NCBI GenBank assembly: GCA_964547645.1
Contig: CAZJOM010000010.1
Coordinates: 1 to 64,000 of the forward strand
Reading direction: 5' to 3'
Source: SZUA-430 sp964547645
Lineage (GTDB): Bacteria > Pseudomonadota > Alphaproteobacteria > Micropepsales > Micropepsaceae
DNA length: 64,000 nucleotides
Part shown: piece by piece, positions 40,366-48,329 of the stretch
Position numbering within the stretch: the first letter of the stretch is position 1
Layout of the letters: each line of letters starts with the position of its first letter
Notes under the pieces: model-generated
The model's database searches: none
Seen by the model: only the letters and a program-made list of their open reading frames with translations
What the model was told of the DNA's origin: nothing
Program-made: the position numbers and the translations under genes

Positions 40366-41133
40366 TTAAAGACCTATGAATGCCTCCTGCAACAGAGGAT
40401 TCGGCGTGCCTTGAAGTGCGTCGATGATTGCATTGCGGCGCATCTCCTCCGCATCCGGCGGGTCGCTGTGCATCCAGGCCAGAAGCAAGCCTTTGTCGAC
40501 GACGGCGTTCTCAAGCGGCAGGCCGTAGACGAAGTGCATGTAGACGAGCGAGCGGGCGAGGTCGCCCTTCACATCGTCACGCGGTTCGACCACCGCCTTG
40601 GCGCCGGTGCTGCGCTTGAAGCTTGGGCAAAAGTCGGCGAATCGGCTGGATGCGTCGCTGGGCAACAGGCCGTAACGCAGGTTCGAGCGGCTTGAATTGA
40701 TGCGTTGAAAGGCGGGCCAGAGGTTTTGCATATCGGCCATGGCACGCTGCACGCGGGTGACGGAGCACGTTCGGTTCGTACAGGCCGGTTCGGTCTCAGC
40801 GATCGCGTCCGCGGGGTAGGCGTGCTCCACCGATAGCGCCGGGGTGGTTGGGTCTTGTCGCGTCCGGTCGAATTCGATGCCGCAATAGAGCTCGGTACCA
40901 CCCTGCGGATAGAGTTTCTTCCAAAAGACCCGGCGCGTTTCGTCGTAGGTTTGGAACGCGCGCTGCCCGCCTTGCGGCCACGGCAAATCGGCGATGCGTT
41001 CCCATTCCTGCGCGGGGGTGCCTGATGCTGCCGGTGCCATGCTGGCGGGCAAGAAGTTACGCTCGGTCGTCCCGCACGCGCTCAGCGTGAGGGTCAAGAT
41101 CAATGCGATGAACACGCGGGTCGTCGACGCCAT
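40366..41133 (-). CDS. endonuclease I family lipoprotein
   Basis: A 255-residue EndA/NucM-type nuclease with a lipobox (LTLSAC, C20) rather than a plain signal peptide. AAGGAG precedes the ATG at 41133. The family motifs are SVEHAYP (residues 101-107), DMQNLWPAF (134-142), NSSRSNLRYG and PRDDVKGDLARSLVYM, corresponding to the EHVVP, DLHNLVP and EPRDxVKGD blocks of EndA. It should be a periplasmic or surface DNase that degrades double-stranded DNA, anchored by lipid. Lipidation would keep it at the membrane instead of secreting it. Confidence 0.86.
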   Translation of the reverse strand: MASTTRVFIALILTLTLSACGTTERNFLPASMAPAASGTPAQEWERIADLPWPQGGQRAFQTYDETRRVFWKKLYPQGGTELYCGIEFDRTRQDPTTPALSVEHAYPADAIAETEPACTNRTCSVTRVQRAMADMQNLWPAFQRINSSRSNLRYGLLPSDASSRFADFCPSFKRSTGAKAVVEPRDDVKGDLARSLVYMHFVYGLPLENAVVDKGLLLAWMHSDPPDAEEMRRNAIIDALQGTPNPLLQEAFIGL

Positions 41134-41212
41134 GGGCCGCCTCTCCTTACGAATCACTGGGGTGCAGCGGATTCTAAGCGCGGCCGGCGAAATCAGTTTG
41201 TGTGCGCGGCGA

Positions 41213-41908
41213 TCAGCTTCTGGCGGCGGCGATTGCCGCCTTGGCGAGGCAATCCGTCGAGTTAACGAACGGTACGTCGATGTCGTTTGCGTCGAGAACG
41301 AGTGGCACTTCGGTACAGCCGGCGATGACTACGTTCGCGCCTTGGCCGATGAGGTCGGTTGCTACCGACCGCATCGCACGGCGCGCTTCGTGGCCGGTGT
41401 CGCCTTGTTTGATACGATAGAGTGTTGTCATGAAACGCTCGCGCGTTTGCGCGCTTGGGGCGATTGTCTCGATGCCGAGCTTGCCGAATGCGTTTTGATA
41501 GAGACCGGCGTTGATGCAGCCGTCGGCGGCGAGCAAGCCAACGCGACGCGGGTGGCTCGCGCGTGTCGCCTCGACCGTGACGTCGATGATGGAAATGACC
41601 GGCAGGCGGGTTGCGCGCTTCACATCGGCGAGGAACGCGTGGGCCGCGTTGCAGGGCATGACAAGTAGTTCGGCGCCAGCGCGCTCGAGGCCTTGCGCCA
41701 TAGAGACGAGTGTCGGGGCGGGCGACGGTCCAGTGCCGACAATAGCGTCGTTGCGGTTCGGGACTTGGGGGTTGTTGTCGATGATCAAACGAATGTGATC
41801 TTGGTCTGACTTCGCGTCGGTCAACGCTAGAACGCGGGCGAAGAAGTCAAGCGTGGCGGCCGGGCCCATACCGCCGAGAACGCCCAAGGTCTTTGATTGC
41901 GTGCTCAT
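41213..41908 (-). CDS. aspartate/glutamate racemase family protein
   Basis: A 231-residue racemase of the Asp/Glu/hydantoin superfamily. It opens LGVLGGMGPAATLDFF. The two catalytic cysteines are in MPCNAAHAF and AGCTEVPLVL, the pairing needed for two-base racemisation. It overlaps the upstream pyridoxal enzyme gene by 4 bases (ATGA), so they work as a pair. A reasonable inference is conversion between D- and L-amino acids feeding the D-cysteine desulfhydrase-like enzyme. Cytosolic. Confidence 0.88.
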   Translation of the reverse strand: MSTQSKTLGVLGGMGPAATLDFFARVLALTDAKSDQDHIRLIIDNNPQVPNRNDAIVGTGPSPAPTLVSMAQGLERAGAELLVMPCNAAHAFLADVKRATRLPVISIIDVTVEATRASHPRRVGLLAADGCINAGLYQNAFGKLGIETIAPSAQTRERFMTTLYRIKQGDTGHEARRAMRSVATDLIGQGANVVIAGCTEVPLVLDANDIDVPFVNSTDCLAKAAIAAARS

Positions 41909-42903
41909 TCGCCTTGCAGCGTTCGTTGATAGGCGTAGAGCGCCGGCGCGCCGCCGGTGTGCAGAAAGAGCACGTTGTCGCCGCGCTTGAAGGTGCCTCG
42001 GCGGACGAGGTCGATAAGACCGGCCATCGCTTTGCCGGTGTAGACGGGGTCGAGCAAGATGCCCTCAAAGCGCGCGAGCGTGCGGACGGCATCAATCATC
42101 GCAGGTGTGGGCAGCGAGTAGCCGGGGCCGACCCATTCGTCGAGCGCGACGACGGTTTCTCTGGCCGGGGCGGCGATGTCGAGTAGCTTGGCGACATCGA
42201 GGGTGAGCGTATGAACGTTTCTCTCTTGCTCGACGCGCGGGCGGCGAACGTTGATTCCCGTCACGGGAATGCGCGCGTTGTTGCCGATGAGGCCGGTGAG
42301 CAGGCCCGCATGCGTGCCGGCGCTGCCGCTGGCGCAGATGATGTGGTCGAGCTTTAGGCCCTGTTCGAAGGTTTGCGCGAGCAACTCCTCGGCGCAGGCG
42401 ACGTAGCCCAGTGCGCCAAGAGCGTTCGAGCCGCCGCCCGGGATGATGTAGCCCTTGCGGCCTTGGGTTTTGAGGTCTGTTGCTATGGCCTGCATTGCGG
42501 CGGTGAGGTCAGTGCCGGCATCGACGACGGTGACAGCTTCGACGCCGAGGAGGTCGAAGAGAAAGTTATTCCCGCTTGCGCGCTTGTCGTAGCTGCCGGG
42601 AACGCGTTGCTCGAGAACAAGGCGGCACTTCAAGCCTTCGCGGACGGCTGAAGCGAGCGTGAGGCGGCAATGGTTGGACTGCACCGCGCCGACGGTGATG
42701 AGCGTGTCGGCGCCTTGCGCAAGGGCGTCTGCGACCAGGAACTCGAGTTTGCGCGTCTTGTTCCCACCGGCGGCGAGACCCAAGAGATCATCTCGCTTGA
42801 TGTAGATGTCGGGACCGCCTAGGTGGCGCGAGAAGTGGTACAACTTCTCGATAGGCGTTGGCGAGGGCGTGTAGCGGCGGCGGGGAAAGCGGGCGAGGTG
42901 CAT
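41905..42903 (-). CDS. D-cysteine desulfhydrase family PLP enzyme
   Basis: A 332-residue pyridoxal-phosphate enzyme of the ACC deaminase/D-cysteine desulfhydrase family. The start MHLARFPRRRYTPSPTPIEKL, KRDDLLGLAAGGNKTRKLEFL (with the PLP lysine), GAVQSNHCRLTLASAV and GGGSNALGALGY are all conserved. It would turn D-cysteine into pyruvate, H2S and ammonia. L-cysteate sulfo-lyase (CuyA) is closely related and is a real alternative. The coupled racemase gene supports an amino-acid stereoisomer role. Divergent from the RibB fusion gene. Confidence 0.85.
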   Translation of the reverse strand: MHLARFPRRRYTPSPTPIEKLYHFSRHLGGPDIYIKRDDLLGLAAGGNKTRKLEFLVADALAQGADTLITVGAVQSNHCRLTLASAVREGLKCRLVLEQRVPGSYDKRASGNNFLFDLLGVEAVTVVDAGTDLTAAMQAIATDLKTQGRKGYIIPGGGSNALGALGYVACAEELLAQTFEQGLKLDHIICASGSAGTHAGLLTGLIGNNARIPVTGINVRRPRVEQERNVHTLTLDVAKLLDIAAPARETVVALDEWVGPGYSLPTPAMIDAVRTLARFEGILLDPVYTGKAMAGLIDLVRRGTFKRGDNVLFLHTGGAPALYAYQRTLQGE

Positions 42904-43045
42904 GGGTTTAGCTCCGGCTTGCGTTCACTTAGCATAGGGTTTCGCGTTTTTCTAAGTCTGCATTTCAGGCGGTCCCGATGCCGCTGCCGTAACGTCCGCG
43001 TTCAATGCGGCAAAAATCGAAGGTGAAGATCGGGCGCGAGCCATA

Positions 43046-43074
43046 TTGCGAGCCGACGCGCGAGCGCCCATCAT
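43046..43074 (+). promoter_or_regulatory. putative leaderless promoter of the HTH-RibB-RibX gene
   Basis: TTGCGA (43046-43051), a 17-base spacer and CATCAT (43069-43074) lie so that only 7 bases separate the -10 box from the ATG at 43082. No Shine-Dalgarno sequence is present. The boxes are only moderately close to consensus (four of six each), so this rests on geometry shared with arsR and 57971. Confidence 0.4.
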
Positions 43075-43081
43075 TTCATCT

Positions 43082-44389
43082 ATGAAACTCACAGATTGGC
43101 TGAACACGAACAGTATCTCGCGCGTCGAGTTTGCGCGAAGGACGCGGTTGTCACCCTCGGCGGTGACGCAGCTTTGCAACAACGAGGCGGCTTGGTTGTC
43201 GCGGGAGACGGCGGAGGTCATCTTTCGTGAAACGAAGGGGGCCGTGACGCCGAACGACTTCCTTTCGCCGTTTGAAGAAGCGCCGGCAGAAGCGTTGCGC
43301 GTAGCGCCGGTCGGCGAGGCAATCGAGGCGTTCGCGCGGGGCGAGTTTGTGATCGTGACCGACGACGACGATCGCGAGAACGAGGGCGATATCTTTGTTG
43401 CCGCTTCGAAGTGCACGCCGGACAAGATGGCGTTCATGATCCGTCATACGTCGGGCATCGTTTGTGCGGCGCTTCCGGTGGAGGCGGCGCGGCGGCTTCG
43501 GCTTGATCCGATGGTGGCGGCGAACGACGCGCCGCTGGGGACTGCCTTCACCGTGTCAGTCGATGTGCGACACGGGCTGACGACGGGAATCTCCGCCGAC
43601 GAGCGGACGGCGACTGTGCGTGCGCTCGCGAACGGGAATACAGGCGCAGGCGACTTCGTGCGGCCGGGGCATGTGTTCCCACTGATCGCGAAGGACGGCG
43701 GCGTGCTCATGCGCACCGGGCACACGGAGGCGTGCGTTGATCTATGCCGGTTGGCGAAGTTGCCGTTGGTCGGAGCGCTCGCCGAGCTCACGAATGATGA
43801 TGGGTCGGTGATGCGCGGGCCCGCGGTGGCGGCGTTCGCGCATCGACACAACATCAAGCGTATTTCGGTCGCAGATCTCATCGCCTATCGTCAAGCGCGC
43901 GAGAGTTTGGTCAAGCGTATCGCGACGTTTCCAGTTGAGACTGCGGTCGGCGTGCTGACGGGGCACACTTACGTGACGCCGTTCGACGATGTGCATCACT
44001 TTGCCTTCGTGTTCGGCGAGATCGGTGACGGCCACGCGGTTTTGGCGCGTCTGCACCGGGCGCAGGTGGTCGGCGACGTGTTCGGTGGTGCGAAGTTGGT
44101 GAACCTCGCCCTGGAGCGCTTCAGGGCCGAGGGGCGCGGTGTGCTAGTCTATCTGCGGGACGGCGCCGCTGGTGTGCCGGTCCTTCCTGTGGCCGATAGC
44201 GAAGATGTCAAATCGGAGGCCAAGCGGCAGAAGCAATGGCGAGAGATCGGGCTTGGTGCGCAGATCCTGCGCGATTTGGGCGTCGTGTCGATCAAAAACG
44301 TGGTGACGCGTCCGCAGGCTTATGTGGCGCTCAGCGGCTTCGGCATCGAGATCGCTGAGACGACGCTGCTGGAGGGCGCCGATTTGTAA
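43082..44389 (+). CDS. ribBX: HTH domain fused to 3,4-dihydroxy-2-butanone 4-phosphate synthase and a degenerate GTP cyclohydrolase II domain
   Basis: A 435-residue riboflavin-pathway protein with an extra N-terminal domain. Residues 1-58 (MKLTDWLNTNSISRVEFARRT, ending KGAVTPNDF) look like a Cro/YdaS-type helix-turn-helix. Residues 70-265 are an intact RibB: DDDDRENEGD (94-103), RHTSGIVCAAL, TGISADERTATVRAL, RPGHVFPL and GHTEACVDL, with its metal- and substrate-binding residues. Residues 285-435 align with GTP cyclohydrolase II but contain no cysteine where the zinc site (C, C, C) should be, and lack the catalytic arginine region; this is the RibX type. It makes dihydroxybutanone phosphate; the HTH suggests self-regulation. 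Confidence 0.85.
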   Translation: MKLTDWLNTNSISRVEFARRTRLSPSAVTQLCNNEAAWLSRETAEVIFRETKGAVTPNDFLSPFEEAPAEALRVAPVGEAIEAFARGEFVIVTDDDDRENEGDIFVAASKCTPDKMAFMIRHTSGIVCAALPVEAARRLRLDPMVAANDAPLGTAFTVSVDVRHGLTTGISADERTATVRALANGNTGAGDFVRPGHVFPLIAKDGGVLMRTGHTEACVDLCRLAKLPLVGALAELTNDDGSVMRGPAVAAFAHRHNIKRISVADLIAYRQARESLVKRIATFPVETAVGVLTGHTYVTPFDDVHHFAFVFGEIGDGHAVLARLHRAQVVGDVFGGAKLVNLALERFRAEGRGVLVYLRDGAAGVPVLPVADSEDVKSEAKRQKQWREIGLGAQILRDLGVVSIKNVVTRPQAYVALSGFGIEIAETTLLEGADL

Positions 44390-44529
44390 CCGGCGCCCCA
44401 GGGTCGATGCCCAGCTGGCCCATGATTTGGCAACCGGCACTGCGTCACCGTTAATCTCTGTATCGTCGGTGGAAATCCTTCGCCACTGACGGTAAACGTT
44501 CAGAGCAAATATCGAACAAGGAACGTTGA

Positions 44530-45393
44530 ATGATCAAACAACAGAAGTCGGTTGTTGTTACAGGCGTGTCAACTGGCATCGGGTGGGGCGCCGCGAAGGT
44601 GCTAACGCAAGCGGGCTTTCGCGTGTTTGGCAGCGTGCGCAAGGAAGCGGACGCGAAGAAGCTAGCGCTGGAGTTCGGGCCAAGCTTTGTACCGCTCGTT
44701 TTCGACGTGACGGATGAGAAGGGTGCGCGGGCGGCTGCGGCGACAGTACGTGCCGCGCTGGGTGGTGAGACCCTGTTTGGATTGGTCAACAATGCGGGTA
44801 TCGCGGTTGCGGGGCCGTTGCTCTACATGGCGATCGACGAGTTTCGCAATCAGTTGGAGGTGAACCTGACGGGCGTCGTGATTGCAACGCAGGCGTTCGC
44901 GCCGTTGCTTGGCGTCGACAAGGATTTGAAGGGCGAGCCGGGGCGCATCGTCAATATTTCATCCGTAGGCGGACGCAACGCGACGCCGTTCATCGGCGCT
45001 TACAATACTTCGAAGTTTGGGCTTGAGGGCCTGTCGGAGGCACTGCGGCGCGAGATGATGCCGTTCAAGATCGATGTGATCGTGATTGCGCCTGGCGCTG
45101 TCGCGACGGCGATCTGGGGCAAGACGGGCGAGGGCGAAGTCGCGAAGTACGCGAACACACCGTACGCGGCACAACTTGCGACCTTGCAGAAGCTGGCGGC
45201 GGAGCAAGGCGCGAAAGGGCTCAAGCCCGAGCAGTTGGGCGAGGCGATCAAGACAGCGCTCACGGCACCGCGGCCGAAGGTGCGCTACACGGTGACGCCG
45301 GAGCCGGTTCAGAATTTCGTGCTGAACACGGTGCCCAAGCGCACGGCCGATAAGATGGTCGCGGGGCGGCTTGGCTTGTTACCGAAGAAGTGA
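44530..45393 (+). CDS. short-chain dehydrogenase/reductase
   Basis: A 287-residue classical SDR with TGVSTGIG (residues 11-18), NNAG (87-90), catalytic S144 or S145, Y158 and K162 (AYNTSKFG), and a C-terminal substrate domain ending VAGRLGLLPKK. The coenzyme-binding pattern after strand 2 (GSVRKEADAKK) suggests NADP. Similar enzymes reduce retinoids or steroid-like ketones, but the substrate is not predictable. Its motifs are all canonical, unlike the SDR at 4772. It may be co-transcribed with the MBL-fold gene 62 bases downstream. Confidence 0.86.
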   Translation: MIKQQKSVVVTGVSTGIGWGAAKVLTQAGFRVFGSVRKEADAKKLALEFGPSFVPLVFDVTDEKGARAAAATVRAALGGETLFGLVNNAGIAVAGPLLYMAIDEFRNQLEVNLTGVVIATQAFAPLLGVDKDLKGEPGRIVNISSVGGRNATPFIGAYNTSKFGLEGLSEALRREMMPFKIDVIVIAPGAVATAIWGKTGEGEVAKYANTPYAAQLATLQKLAAEQGAKGLKPEQLGEAIKTALTAPRPKVRYTVTPEPVQNFVLNTVPKRTADKMVAGRLGLLPKK

Positions 45394-45455
45394 CTGGCGC
45401 GCTTGACTTTGGTGCGGGGCATGGAAGTCTGCTCGCGATCGCTTGAGGGAATGCC

Positions 45456-46376
45456 ATGAACAAATGGGTGCGGCGTGGATTGATCACGCTTGGGGTTCTG
45501 GGGTTGGTCGCGGCCGCCGCGTACTATTGGCTCTTCATCAGCAACGGTGCACCCGGGAAAGGCTACTACGAGATCGATATGGCGGCGGTTCGAGCAACGG
45601 CCGACGAGATCGCGGGAGAGAAGCCGCGGGAGATACGGGTCGAGACGGTGGCAAGCCGGAAGGTGCCGTTGATCGCGATGGTTGCGGGCGAGGCTTGGGC
45701 GCCGGCTGAGGTCAAGGTCAATTCCTACCAAGTGGTGCTGCCGGATCGAACGGTGATCGTCGATACCGGGTTCGATAAGGCGGCGGCGCAGGCGCTTGAG
45801 GTCGAGTCGTTCGACGATGCCGCTCATGAGCGCGTGAGCGCAGCGATGGGAGCGGCGGCTGCCATCGTTGTTACCCATGAGCACATGGATCACATCGGCG
45901 GTCTGTTGACCGATCCGAACGCAGAATTGCTGCTCAAGAAAGCGTTGGTCTCAAAAGAACAGTTCGACAATCCGGATAAGTCGAAGCCGGTCGTTTGGCC
46001 AGCGGGTTCGCGCGAGGGCTTCAAGCCGTTGGTTTACGATCGTTACTATGCGGTCGCGCCAGGCGTGGTTCTGATTAAGGCCGCAGGCCATACGCCTGGC
46101 TCGCAGATGGTCTATGTCAAGCGTGCCGATGGGGTTGAGTTCATGTTCATGGGCGATGTTGCTTCCTATATGCAGAACGTCGATCTGCAGAAGGCACGTT
46201 CGCGCTTGGTCAGCGACGTTATGCTGGGCGAGGACCGCGGCGCCGTGCTGTTGGAACTGCGCGAGCTTGGGCGGCTAAAGCGCGACGAACCGACGATGCA
46301 CTTTGTCCCGGGTCACGATGGAGTGGCGTTGGCGAAGCTCAAGGCGGACGGGAATTTGCTCGAAGGGTTTAGGTGA
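45456..46376 (+). CDS. membrane-anchored metallo-beta-lactamase-fold hydrolase
   Basis: A 306-residue protein with an N-terminal helix (VRRGLITLGVLGLVAAAAYYWLF, uncleaved anchor) that places the enzyme in the periplasm. The zinc site is H141-x-H143-x-D145-H146 (THEHMDHIGG), with further ligands in AGHTPGSQM and MGDVA. Members are quorum-quenching lactonases, arylsulfatases and beta-lactamases. The substrate cannot be told. Located 62 bases after the SDR and co-oriented. Confidence 0.83.
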   Translation: MNKWVRRGLITLGVLGLVAAAAYYWLFISNGAPGKGYYEIDMAAVRATADEIAGEKPREIRVETVASRKVPLIAMVAGEAWAPAEVKVNSYQVVLPDRTVIVDTGFDKAAAQALEVESFDDAAHERVSAAMGAAAAIVVTHEHMDHIGGLLTDPNAELLLKKALVSKEQFDNPDKSKPVVWPAGSREGFKPLVYDRYYAVAPGVVLIKAAGHTPGSQMVYVKRADGVEFMFMGDVASYMQNVDLQKARSRLVSDVMLGEDRGAVLLELRELGRLKRDEPTMHFVPGHDGVALAKLKADGNLLEGFR

Positions 46377-46398
46377 GCTTGTTCGACAAGGCGGCGAG

Positions 46399-46730
46399 TT
46401 AGGCCGCGATCTGAGTTTGGCCGATCGCACAGGTGCTGGCTTCAAAGAAGCGGGCACCGTGTTGCAGCCATTCAGGGCAGGCGTAGTAGGCGGCGATGCG
46501 TTTAAAGCCCATCGCGTCGTAAAGCGCGCGGGCTTCGGTTTGTAGCGCTCCGGTTTCAAGGCGCACGCGCTTGTACCCTTGCAGGCAGGCCGAATATGAG
46601 AGCTTCTGCATCATCTTGCGGGCTAGGCCGAAGCCTTGAGAAGCCGGGCGCACGAAGAGCCGTTTTATCTCGCCGAGGAAAGCCTTCGTAGCATAGCGCA
46701 GCCTGCGGGCGCGCCATCCGTGGGCCAGTG
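46399..46730 (-). pseudogene. C-terminal remnant of a GNAT acetyltransferase
   Basis: The frame keeps only the second half of a GNAT domain: GEIKRLFVRPASQGFGLARKMMQKL (the acetyl-CoA loop V-R-P-x-x-Q-G-x-G), then RLETGALQTEARALYDAMGFKRI. The N-terminal beta strands that should precede GEIKR are missing, and the frame runs upstream into the MAPEG gene without similarity. I read it as a truncated gene, with the 5' end lost next to the MAPEG gene. It is not a short intact protein, because the core fold would be incomplete. Confidence 0.65.
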
Positions 46731-47156
46731 TCACGGGCCGACATTCAATGCGATCTCGGCGGCCATCCAAAGCATGACCAGCACCTGTGCTAGAAAGAAG
46801 GAAAAGCGCACCAATACAGTCGTGTTCGTTTCGGCCGTGATCATGTGCACGAGCGTTTGACCGATCCGTGCGCCCATGAAGATCTGGGCTAGGATATCCA
46901 TCGTCGCTCCCGTGACCTGAGCCGCGAATGCAGTGAGTACGATGGCGCCGTAGACCGGCAGGTTCTCAACGCAGTTCGCGTGCGCCCGCACGGCGCGCCG
47001 GTAGGCGGTACTTCCATGCGCGGTGTCGGCGGGAAAGTCGGTGAGTTGTGAACGGCCGCTCAGGATCAGCGTCCAGCGCCGAATGCCGACGCCGATCATC
47101 AACACCAGCAACGTCCAGCAAGCGAACGCCAACAAAACCCAAAGTGGAATGGTCAT
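46731..47156 (-). CDS. MAPEG family membrane protein
   Basis: A 141-residue, four-helix protein of the MAPEG superfamily (membrane-associated proteins in eicosanoid and glutathione metabolism). Helix 1 is LWVLLAFACWTLLVLMIGVG. The signature RRAVRAHANCVENLPVY carries the glutathione-binding Arg and Asn residues. Helices 3 and 4 contain GARIGQTLVHMI and LAQVLVMLWMAAEIAL. Prokaryotic members are glutathione transferases or peroxidases of membrane substrates. Divergent from the AraC gene at 47266. Confidence 0.85.
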   Translation of the reverse strand: MTIPLWVLLAFACWTLLVLMIGVGIRRWTLILSGRSQLTDFPADTAHGSTAYRRAVRAHANCVENLPVYGAIVLTAFAAQVTGATMDILAQIFMGARIGQTLVHMITAETNTTVLVRFSFFLAQVLVMLWMAAEIALNVGP

Positions 47157-47265
47157 GTCTTCCTCGATCGTATGGCGGAAGACCTAGGCCTTTGGGTCGC
47201 CCGCGGTAATGGCCGTGGCGCCGGACCTCTTGACCGGGACGCCGGGTGAGCGTGATTTGTCGAAT

Positions 47266-48219
47266 ATGGACGCTCTCTCTGACGTACTTCGGGTCGTGGG
47301 CCTTACCGGCGGGATTTTCCTCGACGCGCGGTTCACGGCCCCGTGGTGCATCATCGGCCAAGTGGGACCGGAAAGTTGCGCGCCCTACATGGCTCCGCCG
47401 GAGCAACTCATCTGCTTTCACTTCGTGGTCGAAGGGCGTTGCCACATCGAGGTTGGGGGGAGCGATCCCGCGCAGGTCGAGCAGGGCGAGGTCGTCTTGC
47501 TTCCGCGCAACGAGGTGCACCGCATGGGTAGCGACCTCAAGGCGCGCGGCATATCGGTGGCCGACATCGTTCAGCCGCCGGAGGGTGTGGGTGTGCCTCG
47601 CATCATCCATGGCGGTGGCGGCGATGCTTGCACAATGGTGTGCGGCTTTCTGGGTGGGGATGCACAGCTCGAGCCATTGCTGGCGACGCTGCCCCCACTC
47701 TTGAAGTTGAAAGTGCGCGACACGCCAGGCGGGGAGTGGATTGCGCAGTCGTTCCGCTTTGGAGCGCAACAACTTACGAACGGTGATCCGGGTGCCGCGA
47801 CGATCATGTCGAAGATGTCGGAGTTATTGTTCATTGAGGCGGTCCGGCGTTATCTCACGACGATGCCGGCGGCGCGTACCGGATTTTTGGCGGGGTTGCG
47901 CGATCCAGTCGTGGGCAAGGCGCTCGCCCTGATGCACACGCAGGTGGCCCGCGCGTGGACGGCGGAGGCCTTGGCTGGCGCCGTGAATCTCTCGCGGTCG
48001 GCCTTCGCAGACCGCTTCACAACGCTCATGGGCCAGCCCCCGATGACGTATCTGACGAACTGGCGGATGCAGGTCGCTGCGCACAAATTGCGCGAAGGGC
48101 GGCTAGCGATTGGGCAGATCGCCTTCGACGTCGGCTATGAGTCCGAAGCGGCCTTTACCCGCGCGTTCAAGCGGGAGCTTGGTGTGCCACCGGCGACGTG
48201 GCGCAAGCAGATCGCTTAG
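47266..48219 (+). CDS. AraC family transcriptional regulator with cupin sensor
   Basis: A 317-residue regulator from the ATG at 47266 (MDALSDVLRVVGLTGGIFLDA, the family start); an ATG at 47209 is longer but lacks similarity. The N-terminal cupin-type ligand domain has FHFVVEGRCHIEVGG and GEVVLLPRNEVHRMGS. The C-terminal double HTH is TAEALAGAVNLSRSAFADRFTTLMGQPPMTYLTNWRMQ and IGQIAFDVGYESEAAFTRAFKRELG. It probably controls the divergent MAPEG gene or itself. The ligand is unknown. Confidence 0.87.
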   Translation: MDALSDVLRVVGLTGGIFLDARFTAPWCIIGQVGPESCAPYMAPPEQLICFHFVVEGRCHIEVGGSDPAQVEQGEVVLLPRNEVHRMGSDLKARGISVADIVQPPEGVGVPRIIHGGGGDACTMVCGFLGGDAQLEPLLATLPPLLKLKVRDTPGGEWIAQSFRFGAQQLTNGDPGAATIMSKMSELLFIEAVRRYLTTMPAARTGFLAGLRDPVVGKALALMHTQVARAWTAEALAGAVNLSRSAFADRFTTLMGQPPMTYLTNWRMQVAAHKLREGRLAIGQIAFDVGYESEAAFTRAFKRELGVPPATWRKQIA

Positions 48220-48329
48220 GAAGCTCTCTTTCGGGCAGCTTTGCTCAAGATATAGGCAGGCGAGATGGTTGACGGGGCTGGGTGCTGTGTTGCCTTCTGC
48301 CAATGCAAACGACAGGAAACAGCACTCGT

